From a virus: 30,340 bases of DNA. The translations under genes were made by a program, and so were the position numbers. Location: positions 1 to 30,340 of IMG/VR virus record IMGVR_UViG_3300030107_001753. One strand, 5' to 3'. Of the stretch, positions 16,477-26,900 are shown in pieces (position 1 is the first letter of the stretch; every line of letters begins with the position of its first letter). Below the pieces are notes generated by a model. That model made no database searches. It worked only from the letters and a program-made list of their open reading frames with translations, and was not told the DNA's origin.

Positions 16477-17730
16477 ATGGCACGAATAACAAATTTTAGT
16501 ATTGATGAAAGTAATATATCAGGATCTGCAACAAAAAGAGCTTTTAATATAGGTGGTGATATTGGTTCTGAGTTTATATTACAAATAGTTAGTAGTGAAA
16601 ATAAATTTTACAATTTTAAAAGTAATACTTTTACAGCTGCAAATGTTTTTGACTCAGAAAACGTGTTAAGAAAAACTTTAGTTTCTGCAAACGAAAAAGG
16701 ATTTATTTTGTTTCCAGCTATTAGTGGTACAATTACTTATAATGTTATTTTAATAGCAACTTTAGAATCAGGTACAACGCTTAGTGGTTTAGGTTCTGGA
16801 GGTAATAATGTTATTAATAAAACTATAACTCAACAAGGTAATGTTACAGTAACGCTACATTTAGATACGGCAAACACCGATAGCTATGGCGACCCAACAA
16901 CACCAGCTAATTTAGAAGATCCACCAGCTGCAGACATTACGGTTTCAGCGCCACCTAATTTTAGCGGTAGAACAGACTTAAGTACAACTTATATAGTTTA
17001 TAATAGAAAAACCTCTGCTAACGGTTTTGGTTTAAGATTAACTAGACAACCATTAGATACTGATTGGTATTATCAAGAAACAGAAGTGATAGTTTCAAAT
17101 CCAGCTGGAGACGGTATTAGCGGTAACACTATAACTGTAGCTGATTTAACAGGTATAGTTGAAGGTATGGAGCTTGTATATCACAAAGGAACAACTACGC
17201 CTTCAGCTACGACAACAATTACAGATATAAATGAAACTACAAAAACAATAACCTTTTCTACTTCAACTGCTTTTGAAGAAGGTGAAACAGTAACGCTTAG
17301 GGCTTTTGGAAGTACAACTATTAGTCAAGCGATTGGAGGTACTATTGCATTTAACACAGCACCACCAAAAGCCAAAATGGAAACCTTAACAAAAACAGTT
17401 AGAGCTGGAGCTACTAGTGCTAGTATAGCTGTTGCTGATACTTATGGCGTGTCTGGTGGTAGTCATGTTACTGTCACTGGTCTTGGTATTAATAACGCTA
17501 CTACTAACAATATAAACTCTGTAACTGAAGATTTTGATGGTAGTGGAACCGATGGTGTTATAGTAATGGATAACTCTTCTACAGTAACAACAGGAACTAT
17601 TTTAACCTTTACAGGTTCTTCAGATCAAATAAAAATAGCTTTTGGAACTTCTATTTTAGTTTTTCCAGCTACTAACAAAACTATATTTTTAAAACTAGAT
17701 AACTTTATAACGCCCGGAGCGGCATCATAA
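16477..17730 (+). CDS. Beta-rich tail fibre-like protein with duplicated domain
   Basis: 417 residues, rich in Thr, Ser, Gly, Ile and Val with almost no Cys or His, as in fibre and spike proteins. The N-terminal ~110 residues (MARITNFSIDESNISGSATK, then 'FNIGGDIGSEFILQIVSSEN') resemble, from memory, a recurrent marine phage virion protein start. A Pro-rich linker lies at about 140-160. Two similar 73-residue segments, about 206-278 and 308-380, share the pattern 'ITVADLTGIVEGMEL' and 'IAVADTYGVSGGSHV', with the same strand order after it. They look like a duplicated small beta domain. The gene begins 10 bases after the giant tail gene and ends 2 bases before the next start. Fibre or tail-accessory role is inferred from composition and position. 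No enzymatic motif was seen. Confidence 0.6.
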   Translation: MARITNFSIDESNISGSATKRAFNIGGDIGSEFILQIVSSENKFYNFKSNTFTAANVFDSENVLRKTLVSANEKGFILFPAISGTITYNVILIATLESGTTLSGLGSGGNNVINKTITQQGNVTVTLHLDTANTDSYGDPTTPANLEDPPAADITVSAPPNFSGRTDLSTTYIVYNRKTSANGFGLRLTRQPLDTDWYYQETEVIVSNPAGDGISGNTITVADLTGIVEGMELVYHKGTTTPSATTTITDINETTKTITFSTSTAFEEGETVTLRAFGSTTISQAIGGTIAFNTAPPKAKMETLTKTVRAGATSASIAVADTYGVSGGSHVTVTGLGINNATTNNINSVTEDFDGSGTDGVIVMDNSSTVTTGTILTFTGSSDQIKIAFGTSILVFPATNKTIFLKLDNFITPGAAS

Positions 17731-17732
17731 TT

Positions 17733-18092
17733 ATGCAAATAAAATTCAACTCAAAAATAAATAATGTATCTTTACAAGTTGGAGATAGTGCTTATTATAT
17801 ACCTATGGATACGTCAATCACGACAATTAATCAAACGTACAATCATGTAGACCCAATATTTATAGGTGTTATATCTGGCGTTGGTAATGACTTTATAGTT
17901 TTAGATGACAGCACTTTAAGCCAAGACGCGGCAAACGTAGTGTCTCAAGACTTTATAATGTTTTCAAAAAATAAAATTGTAAATAATACTAGCATGTTAG
18001 GTTATTTTGCTGAAGTTAGATTAAGAAACAATTCTACACATGGGGCTGAAATGTTTGCCTTAAGCTCTGAGGTTACTGCTAGTAGTAAATAA
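17733..18092 (+). CDS. Small virion structural protein, function unknown
   Basis: 119 residues, beta-rich. An N-terminal part with 'NNVSLQVGDSAYYIPMDTS' suggests a small barrel. The C-terminal part, 'DFIMFSKNKIVNNTSMLGYF' followed by 'AEVRLRNNSTHGAEMFALSS', is a pattern I recall in small proteins beside tail genes of marine phages. It starts 2 bases after the preceding stop (TAATTATG), so translation is probably coupled to the fibre-like gene. Its size, lack of enzyme motifs and position make a small tail or fibre-attachment component likely, but no specific role can be given. A gap of 53 bases follows it, the second longest intergenic space after those holding the terminators. Confidence 0.7.
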   Translation: MQIKFNSKINNVSLQVGDSAYYIPMDTSITTINQTYNHVDPIFIGVISGVGNDFIVLDDSTLSQDAANVVSQDFIMFSKNKIVNNTSMLGYFAEVRLRNNSTHGAEMFALSSEVTASSK

Positions 18093-18128
18093 ACGCTAAA
18101 AACTGTAACTATATTAATACAGAACAAG

Positions 18129-18143
18129 TTAAATTAAATTAAA
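18129..18143 (+). repeat. TTAAA triplet repeat in the leader of the acetyltransferase-like gene
   Basis: Three exact tandem copies of TTAAA run up to the start codon at 18146 (followed by TTATG). The gap 18093-18145 has no terminator hairpin and no Shine-Dalgarno sequence. It could serve as an unstructured A/T-rich leader favouring initiation in a Bacteroidetes host. Promoter activity cannot be judged. Confidence 0.6.
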
Positions 18144-18145
18144 TT

Positions 18146-18556
18146 ATGAGCAATATAACCTTTAGATCGTTTAAAGAAGGTGATTATGAAATGTGTTGTA
18201 AGTGGTGGAAATGGTGGTGGAAAGATATACCTGTTAAAAAAGAGTTACTACCACAAGATGGCACATGTTTTATTATAGAAAACAATAACACGCCTGTAGC
18301 TGCTGGATTTTTATATACATTTGAAAATCCATTAGTAGCGTATGGTCCAACGTGGGTTGTGTCAAACCCAGAATATAGAGAAAAAAATAGAAGACAATTA
18401 TTAGAACTTTTAATAACATGCATAGAAGAAGAAGCTAGAAAGCTTGGAGTGGTACAGTTATTTACTGTTTGTGGTAATAGATTTATGCAACAAATACATA
18501 AAAAACTAGACTGGTATATGCAGCCAGCAGCCTATGAGGCTTTTAAATATTTATAA
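18146..18556 (+). CDS. GNAT-like acetyltransferase (phage-type, degenerate CoA loop)
   Basis: 136 residues with the short GNAT layout: N-terminal 'ITFRSFKEGDYEMCCKWW', a central pair of strands (TCFIIENNNTPVAAGFLYTF), a 'VVSNPEY' strand, a helix at about 82-99, and a final 'LFTVCGNRFMQQIHKKLDWY' segment. GNAT enzymes move an acetyl group from acetyl-CoA to an amine. The pyrophosphate-binding loop, usually R/QxxGxG/A, reads R78-E-K-N-R-R here and has lost both glycines, so activity is uncertain. A run of tryptophans at 20-25 (WWKWWW) is unusual. The gene sits between tail and ejection genes, 2 bases ahead of the next ATG. Similar small GNATs occur in marine phage structural clusters, to my memory. 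Substrate unknown. Confidence 0.6.
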   Translation: MSNITFRSFKEGDYEMCCKWWKWWWKDIPVKKELLPQDGTCFIIENNNTPVAAGFLYTFENPLVAYGPTWVVSNPEYREKNRRQLLELLITCIEEEARKLGVVQLFTVCGNRFMQQIHKKLDWYMQPAAYEAFKYL

Positions 18557-18558
18557 AT

Positions 18559-19233
18559 ATGGGAAAAAGAAAACAAAGACGTTTAGAGCGACAAATGATG
18601 CAGGCTACTGAAACACAAATGCAGGAGCAGCAAGAAAAATTAAATGTTCAACGAGAAACTCTTGATCAACAAAAAAAAGAATATAAAGAATTTACCTTTC
18701 AAAACCCTTATGCTGATGTAGAAAACTTCTATGAAGACATACAAGTTGACACTCAAGCTGCAGAGTTTCAAATGGAACAAGCTGCTCAACAAAGAGCCAA
18801 TATATTATCCAGTTTAAGAGGTGCTGCTGGCGCTAGTGGTATAGGTGGCTTAGCACAAGCTTTAGCTAATCAAGCTACTATGCAAGCTAGACAGGTTAGT
18901 GTTGATATTGCTAGACAAGAGCGACAGGGACAAATGATGGCTAGACGAGGCGCGCAACAAGCGGACATGCTTAGACGTCAAGGTGAAGCTGCTATTCAAA
19001 GTGCAGAGTTTGGTAGAACATCTACTTTACTTGCTTCTGAGTATGGTCAAGCAGCTGGAGCTGAAGCTGGCGTACAAGCTGCTTATGGAAATCAAATGTC
19101 AGCATTTGGTGCAGCTTCACAAATGCAATCAGCTAGAATGGGTATGTATGGTCAAATAATAGGTGGTATCGCTGGTGGTATTGCTACGGGTGGTGCTGCC
19201 CCAGGTGGTTTTCTTACAAAACTAGTATCTTAA
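18559..19233 (+). CDS. Putative internal virion/ejection protein, Gln/Ala-rich
   Basis: 224 residues. A basic start (MGKRKQRRLERQMMQ) leads into a Gln/Glu-rich coiled coil (about 10-55). The stretch 'EFTFQNPYADVENFYEDI' follows, then a long Ala/Gln/Arg-rich helical region with 'LSSLRGAAGASGIGGLAQAL' and alternating 'MARRGAQQADMLRRQGEA'. The end is Gly/Ala-rich and hydrophobic (QIIGGIAGGIATGGAAPGGF), long enough to insert in a membrane. This build is typical of small internal virion proteins that are ejected ahead of the DNA (position analogous to T7 gp14 or P22 gp7). It is the first of three consecutive genes of this style. No sequence-specific proof of ejection exists here; the call comes from composition and order. 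Confidence 0.6.
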   Translation: MGKRKQRRLERQMMQATETQMQEQQEKLNVQRETLDQQKKEYKEFTFQNPYADVENFYEDIQVDTQAAEFQMEQAAQQRANILSSLRGAAGASGIGGLAQALANQATMQARQVSVDIARQERQGQMMARRGAQQADMLRRQGEAAIQSAEFGRTSTLLASEYGQAAGAEAGVQAAYGNQMSAFGAASQMQSARMGMYGQIIGGIAGGIATGGAAPGGFLTKLVS

Positions 19234-19255
19234 AAATTTTTAAATAAACAAAAGT

Positions 19256-20899
19256 ATGGCAAAAAAAACAGGAGGATTAAATTTAGCGGGTAGTGCAGAT
19301 CCAAGTATAGTACAAGCCGCGACTAAAATGGGTATGGCTGCTGTACCAAGAAACCTTAGTAAAGCTTTTGGTATGATAGCACAAGGCTATAGCCAACAAA
19401 TGGCTAGTATTGGCCAAGTAGGTGCTCAAATAGGTCAGGTAGCTGGTAAATTAGCAGCGCCATTAATAAACAAAGCAGTAGATAGAATAAAAACTTTAAA
19501 TACTCAAACAATGGGTATGTCTGATGTTGATGCTACGTTAATACAAAGAATTAATGAAATAAAAGAAGATGGTAAGAATAAACGTTTAAACAAAGAAACT
19601 AAAGATTTAGGTAAAACTCAATTAGATAATATTGTTAACAGTGCTAATCAATTAAGAGCAGGCTCTTTAGGTATAGATTTTAGCGCTTTTAATTTAAGCC
19701 CTGCAATGTATAATGATTTTGATCCTGAAAACTCTAGTAAAAAAAATATGACAATGCTTTTTGCTCGTGCTGCACAAAATGAAAACTATGGACCTTTAAC
19801 AAAAGAAGATGGGGTTACTGATGAGTTTGTAGGTGTACAACTAATGCCGTTTGCTAATAAAAACGGAGAAATAAAATTTAGATTAGAAAAAGGTAATAAA
19901 GTAATAAGTGGTATTGATAATGAAGGTAAATTACAATATACTAGTGAAGATAACGATTTAACGCCTTTTGCTGTTGATGTAAAAGATTTTTCTAAAAACT
20001 TGATAGTAGAGAGCCAATTAAGGTCAGTGTATAATGGAGAAATTAACGATGCTATTAAAGAAGGTGTTAAAACAGGTTTTTTTGATGAAACAGCTCTTGT
20101 TAATCGTTTAAAAAATGCTAAAACAAAAGAAGGTCAAGGTTTAACTAGTAATGATCAAGAAGACTTAGCAACACACTTATTTGATATAGCTGATGAAACT
20201 TATTGGGAACATTTACAAGGTTTAAACGAAACCACTGCTACAGCTTTTTTAGAATCAAACCCTAAGATAGCAAGTACTTTATTGAATTACGCTAGAGATA
20301 TTGATGGTAAAGATGGAGTAACAACTGCTGATTTTAAAGGCGAGGGAGGCTTTGAAAATTATATATATGCTTTAAGCAAAAGTCCTGAAGGTTTAATTGC
20401 TTTCTTAAAAAATGAAGCAAAAGACAATTATGATAAATTTCCGAAAAAAGACAAAAAGATAATAAAAGATGATCAATATGAAATGCCAGGTGGACAGTAT
20501 ACTGGTAAATATAGAGTAGATAGAGATGTAAAATTATTAAATCAAGATCCTAATACAATACCTAGACAAACAGCTTGGAATGGTACAATATGGAAAAAAC
20601 AAAACGGGCAATACCAAGTATTTGAACCAAAACTAAAAAAATATGTTAATACAACTAAAGACAACTTAAGTGTTATTCTTAAGTTTGACGAAACAGTTGG
20701 TTATAAAACAAGTACATCTAGCACTTCTAAAATGACCATACAGGAAGCTAACAGTATACTTGCGGGAACAGCTGGTATTGTCCCACTTGAAAGAATAGAA
20801 GAAGCTAAAGCTGTTTTAGGAGTACAACAAGATGACCTGTTAAACAACAAAATGTTTAACATTAGTAATGTTCAAGAAAATCCAAAACAATCAAGATAA
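19256..20899 (+). CDS. Putative internal virion/ejection protein
   Basis: 547 residues. The first ~75 are hydrophobic and small-residue-rich with regular Met, Gln and Gly ('GMIAQGYSQQMASIGQVGAQ'), similar in style to the C-terminus of the preceding protein and likely membrane-active or oligomerising. The rest is a soluble, helical, Lys/Asp/Asn-rich body. Residues 348-359 read DIDGKDGVTTAD, an acidic loop like calcium-binding loops of dockerin or EF-hand type, though spacing is not canonical. The C-terminal part (~490-530) has a helix pair with 'IQEANSILAGTAGIVPLERI'. It begins 22 bases after its neighbour and ends 3 bases before the giant gene. I do not recognise a characterised family; the ejection role follows from context. 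Confidence 0.55.
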   Translation: MAKKTGGLNLAGSADPSIVQAATKMGMAAVPRNLSKAFGMIAQGYSQQMASIGQVGAQIGQVAGKLAAPLINKAVDRIKTLNTQTMGMSDVDATLIQRINEIKEDGKNKRLNKETKDLGKTQLDNIVNSANQLRAGSLGIDFSAFNLSPAMYNDFDPENSSKKNMTMLFARAAQNENYGPLTKEDGVTDEFVGVQLMPFANKNGEIKFRLEKGNKVISGIDNEGKLQYTSEDNDLTPFAVDVKDFSKNLIVESQLRSVYNGEINDAIKEGVKTGFFDETALVNRLKNAKTKEGQGLTSNDQEDLATHLFDIADETYWEHLQGLNETTATAFLESNPKIASTLLNYARDIDGKDGVTTADFKGEGGFENYIYALSKSPEGLIAFLKNEAKDNYDKFPKKDKKIIKDDQYEMPGGQYTGKYRVDRDVKLLNQDPNTIPRQTAWNGTIWKKQNGQYQVFEPKLKKYVNTTKDNLSVILKFDETVGYKTSTSSTSKMTIQEANSILAGTAGIVPLERIEEAKAVLGVQQDDLLNNKMFNISNVQENPKQSR

Positions 20900-20902
20900 C
20901 AC

Positions 20903-23900
20903 ATGAGTGAATTAACAGGTATATTACAAGAATACGTAGCTACTGCTAACAATCCAGAGTATAAAGTTGATAACAAAATAGACTGGAACGTTATTAATAG
21001 TAAGTTTACAAAAGAATTTAAAGAGTACGGCTGGGACGTAGGCATTTTACAAGAATACGTAGCTACAGCTAATAATCCTAATTATAACGAAGACTGGGAT
21101 ATCATAAACTCTAAATTCAAAGCAGATTTTGATTTTGAAACAGATTTTTCACACACAACAAAAGAAAACGCTACGTTGTATAAAATGTCTGGCGATAGAG
21201 GTAATATATACGATCGTTTTATTAGTATTGACCCTGAAAAAACTGCTGAAAAACAAAAACAATTTTTTGGTATATTAAATAAAAAAGAGGCTGTTAACGA
21301 ACTTAAACATCTTTTTGGTGATAATCCTAATATTAAAATTAAAAAAGGATCTAGTTGGAATTTAAAAAATCCTAATAAAGTTATAATTGAACATTATGAC
21401 GCCAAAGGAAATGTTGATGATGAAGTAGTAATAGATTTTGGAGTAGAAAAAAGTCTGTTAGGTGCCGCAGATTGGATGAAAAAAGACATGTACAGAAACA
21501 ACACAATAAATTTAGTTAATTTTTTTAATAAACACTTAAAACAACAAGATGTTTTAAAAGTACAAGAAAATATTAACGACATGTTACCTCTTTTAGATGG
21601 TATGCAGGAAATTGATGAGTCGTTTGTTCAAAAGCAAGCAGACGAGTTTATTACTAAAGACGAAAAAGGTAACTATTTAAAACCTAATTTATTTAAACCT
21701 TACGGAAGACAAAATTATAATGCAGATGGAACTAAAGGTTTTGCTAAAACTATTTATCCTTATAAAGAAGAACTTAAAACAGCTGAACAAATATTAAGAA
21801 ATGGAGGTGTAGATCCTAGCGAAGAGCAAATACAAAAACTAGCAAGACAGATAATTTATGATCAAAGTATCAACGATGAAAAGGATAGAATATACACAAA
21901 ATTTGCTAATCAAATTGAAGATGAAGTAGATGTAAGTGGAGAGCCTATATATGTTGGAAAAGATTTTATACGTTACGCCCCGCCTACACGAACTGATATT
22001 CTTCAAAAGCTTAAAATTGCGCAAAGTTTTAGTTTAGAAAAAGAAAGAAGACAAATTTTAACATACGAAATAAATCATAGTTCTAAAATAAAAGATTTAG
22101 AGCAAGGTGAAGAAGCTCGTAATATACAAAATGTTAATGAAATAGTTGAAGATTCTACAAAAGAATTTACAATAGAAGAAGGGCAAGAAGTGCTACAACT
22201 AAAAGATGGTAGAAAAATACCAAAAGATTTATACGAGCAGTACTTAACAGACGTAGCTGTTTGGAGTAAAAAACACGAAGATCTTATTAAGTGGGAGGAA
22301 GAAAACATTGAAAAAGTAAACGAACTAATAATTAAAAACGAGGCTACTGAATATAGAAACAACCTGCTACAAAGAAACTATAACGATTGGGAAAAGTTTT
22401 ATACTGGTGTAGGTACAGGTTTCATGAATATTGTTAATAAGTCAATGTTTGGTGTTTCTAAACTATCAAGCGCTTTAGTAGGTTATGACAATAAAAATTT
22501 AGATAACCTATATATAGAAATGGAAGAAGCTCAAAGAGCTTATTATAACACTTTTCAAAAAGATATAAAATTTAAAGACGCTTTTAAAGATGGTAATTTT
22601 AGTACTTTTTTTATACAAGAAGTAATGCATCAAATACCTGTATACGCTACTATAGCAACTGGTCCTGTAGGTATTAGTGTTTTAGGAGCTAGTAGTGCTG
22701 GTGATAATTGGTTAAGAATGGTTGAGAACGATAATTTTTATCGTACTGACACTAATTTGTTTAAAAAATCTCTTATTAGTGTTGGATATGGAACTGCTGA
22801 AATTATTTTTGATAGATTCTTAACTTTTCCAGTATTAAAAAGATCTTGGAATATGATATACGGCGCTAGTAGAAACACTATGTCAACTGGTGTAAAAGCT
22901 TTTAAGCGTTACGCTCAAAAAAATGCAAAAAAAGCTTTAGTGTTTAGTCCACTCGCAGAAACTGCTTCAGAAGGTTTTACAACAACAACACAGAACCTAT
23001 TAACAGGAAGACCTATTACTGAAAATTTAAATCACGCTTTGTTTAGCGGTGCTATGTTTGGTACCATGTTTGGTCATGTACCTTTTTATTATGGCGCTAT
23101 GATGAATACATTTTCTGATTACGATTCTAAAAAGAAATATAGACAAAATGTAGAAGATATAACGGATTTAGAATTAGAGTTAGATGGTACTAAAAAATTT
23201 ATATCACCTGAAGTTGCTAGCGCTATTAGACAAGAAATAGATAATAGAAAGCTAGAGAACGAAGAAATAATAAAAGACATAGATAAAAAAGCTAATAACA
23301 TATCTAAAGAGTGGTTTCTTGCATATAATGAAGCTACAACTAAACAAGAAAAAATAAGGTCTCAAGCTGAAGCGATATATAACGATAAAAATTTAAGTAA
23401 TTCTCAAAAAAGAAAATTATTAGATGGTTTAGAAAGAGGGTTTGCTGAGCAGCAAAGATATCGAGATATGATGCGAGACGAAAAAGTTTTTGGAAAAAAG
23501 TTTTATGGTTTTCTTAACAGTCAAACAGAAACAGATAAAAAAAGAAGACAAGAAATATTTAATAAAGCCGCAACAGAGTTAGTAAATGAAGGTAAAGAAG
23601 CTAGTGATGCTGCTATAGAAAAAAGAGCTAATTTTATTTATAACGCTGAAGAAATAAATAGAGATTTTGAAGAAAAAAGAGGTAAAACTAAATTAGGTAA
23701 ATCTATAGAAAACGCTCAAACTAAAGAAGAAGCTATAACCTATATAAACAACTTAAAAAACGTTAACGAACAAGCCAAGCAAGCTGCTATTAAAATTATA
23801 GAAGAAGGTGGTAATGGTGCTAATATGCAAACTTTAGATGGTGACTTTATACCTATACAAGTTGTAGAAAATATGGCTAACAATGATAGACTTGAAACAA

Positions 23901-26900
23901 GAACTCACGAGCTTGGTCATACTATATTATCAGAGGCTTTTGCAAAAGATTCAGATGCTTTTGCCGGTATAGCCGCAGCTATATTACATCATGTTCAATT
24001 TAGAAACCCAAATCTATACACTAAATTAGTTGCTTTATCTAGAGGTAATCCTGAAGAAGTTATAACTAACTTTATGGAAGAAATTGTTAAAGAAGATTTA
24101 TACAATCAAAAAAACAAAGGCTTAGCGGCTATAATGGGTTTTATGTTTGGAAAAGGTATACAAAAAGCTACTAAATCAGATGTTGAATTTAATTTTGAAG
24201 GAGAAACCGATGTGGTTGCTTTTATAACTGAATTAGCTAAAAAAATAAAAGCCGGTACTTTAACTTTAAAACAAAGAGAAGCTATTAAGAAAAGTAAAAT
24301 AGCTAGACAAGTTCAGCAAATAGAAGGTGCTTTGGAAAAGAAGTTTCCTAAAACAACACCTAAAACTAAAGCATCTAGGGTCTATCAACAAATTGAAAGC
24401 ATGAAAAGTGACTTAATGTCAAAAGATGCTAAAGTTAAAAAAGAAACAGCTTTAATGATGGCTTACATGTTAGAAAACGAAGTAGATAGAAGGTTACCTA
24501 AAATACAAGGAATATCTTTAGAAGACAGACAAGATATAGTAAGAGAATTTTTATTTGATGAAAATAGAGGTTTAGTTGGTTTGTTAATGAAGTACGATGA
24601 AAAAATAAATCCTAGTATAATGGGTTATTTAAACTCTATTGTACCTAAAACAAGATTAAAATTATTAGATGCTAGACTTATAGAGTTTTATAAAAACGAT
24701 CCTAGATTTGGTAATATTTTAAAATCGCTAGCTGAAGAAGGTGTGGCTGCTAAAGTTGCTAAACAAACCGTTAAAGATGAAACAGATAAAATAGACGAAA
24801 AACCTGATACTAAACCAGTTAAAGTTAATGTTCTTAAGTTTGAAAAAGTTTCTAAAGTAGCAAACACTTTAGCTAAACTAGTAGCACCATATATTTCTAA
24901 AAAACTTAAAGCTAAAGAAATAATTACATTTAAAGATGTTTTTGATGCTTTTACTGGTAAAGTAGCAGAAAAAATATTTAACGTGCCTGGCGCTAAAATT
25001 ACTGATCCAAAGAAAAACTTAACTTATGCTAAAAAAATAGTTAATGGTATTCCTGAGTCTTCTGAGGCTGGTAACATACAAAGCTTTTATGCTACTGGAG
25101 ATGCTATGAGAAAGTTTATAAAAATATTACCTCCAGAAAATGTTAGTAGTGAAACAGCTGACATAAATGAACTTGGTGAAAATATAGACGTGTCAAGAGA
25201 TGTTTTAGGTAAAAGTTTAGGTTTAAACAACAGAATGTTAAATTACTTTTATAACAAAACTGATAAAAGATCAAAAGGCTTATCATCACAACCTTTTATA
25301 TGGAAACTAAAACCAGAGTTTATAAATCCAACTAACGAAACTGTAGAAAAAACTAAAAAAGATTTTGGTATAACACCGCGTGGTGAATTAAATATTTATA
25401 ATAGAGATATAGGTCAGTTATTAAAAGGAGCAGCTAAGTTTCAATCACAACAAACAAGTATATCTATTGCTCAAAGAAAACTAGATGATGTAAAAAAGAA
25501 ATTACCTAAAGAGCAAGTTCCAACAATAAACCAACAAATAGCAGACTTAACAGCTGTTCAAAGCAAAGTTGCTTTTAGCGCTAGATTTGAGGGTATTTTA
25601 AATGATTTTGATAAAGTTTACAAAGGTGCTTTAATGGAAGCTTACTACAAAATAGAAGCTGGACCAAAAGGTGACTACTACAAACACGCTAATCAATACC
25701 TAGATGATATAAGAGTAATGCATGGTATTTTTGGTCCTGGTTTTTTAAACGCTAACGAACTTATAAACGGTATAAAAGGTATTCCTAAAGACATAAAAGA
25801 ATATATAAGAGCAGAGCTTAAAAAGTTTGATTTTAACGAAGGAACAAGAGGAAAATTTCCAAAAAGAGACTTTGCTAAATTTATAAGAGGAAAAGCAAAA
25901 GGTCAAGGGGTTTTAACCGTAAAACATATTCAAAAAGCTGGTAAACAGGCTATTGATGAGTTTAATAAACAAGCTGAAATAAATTTTAATCATATGTGGA
26001 CTAAAATAAATGAAGCCATTAGTGAAAACCCTGCTTTAGCAGTTCCTATATTACACTTCTTAAGTAACGCGGTTAACTCTAAAACACATGTTCAAAGAGC
26101 TGGTGCAGCTTTTACTCATTATGACAAAACAATTAAAGGTAAAGTTTATCTTGAACATGCTTTACAAAACATAAATGCTATAGACTTTTTAATAAGATCA
26201 GTTTTAGATCCTGAGGTTGATTTTAAAGAAGCTTTTAATTCTTTAAAACAAAACTACAGGCTAATAGGAGTTAGCGTTAAAGATAATTCAAAATTAGATA
26301 ATGGTTCTTATGTAGATGAAAACGGAAAAACTGTTTCTTTTAAAAACGGTATGGGATTAATAAACGGTAAAAAATGGGATGTTTACGCTGATAATTGGTG
26401 GCAAAGATATTTTAACGAGATAATAGGTAATTTAGAAGGTGGTATTAATCCTAACAACTTTGTTTCTGTTGAAACAGGTATAACCATGGCAAACGAGTTT
26501 AATATAAACAAAGAGGGTAAACCTAGAGTTGTTAAAGCTAGTATTGGTAAAAGCGTTGTTTTATCTAATGCTGTTAAAGCGTCTAGATCTGCGTTTGATA
26601 AATTTCAAGCTCAAAAACAAAAAGGTAAAGAATTTGTTGAATCAATAAGACCACAGTTAAAACAATCTAGAGGTATCACGGTTTTAGACTTTGATGATAC
26701 ATTAGCTACAACTAAATCTTTAGTTAAATATACTACACCAGAGGGCACAACAGGGACGTTAAACGCTGAAGAATACGCTAAAAATTATCAAGGCTTATTA
26801 GAGTTAGGGTATAAGTTTGATTTTTCAGAATTTAATAAAGTTGTTAGTGGTAAATTAGCACCATTGTTTAATAAAGCTATAAAGCTACAAAAAAAGTTTG

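Noticed and set aside
6714-17730. Diversity-generating retroelement target in the tail genes
   Set aside because: No reverse transcriptase, template repeat or adenine-biased variable repeat pair was visible in the window.
18103-18122. Inverted repeat CTGTA...TACAG after the 119-residue gene
   Set aside because: Only five base pairs with a ten-base A/T loop and no T tract; expected by chance in such sequence, so not called a terminator or operator.
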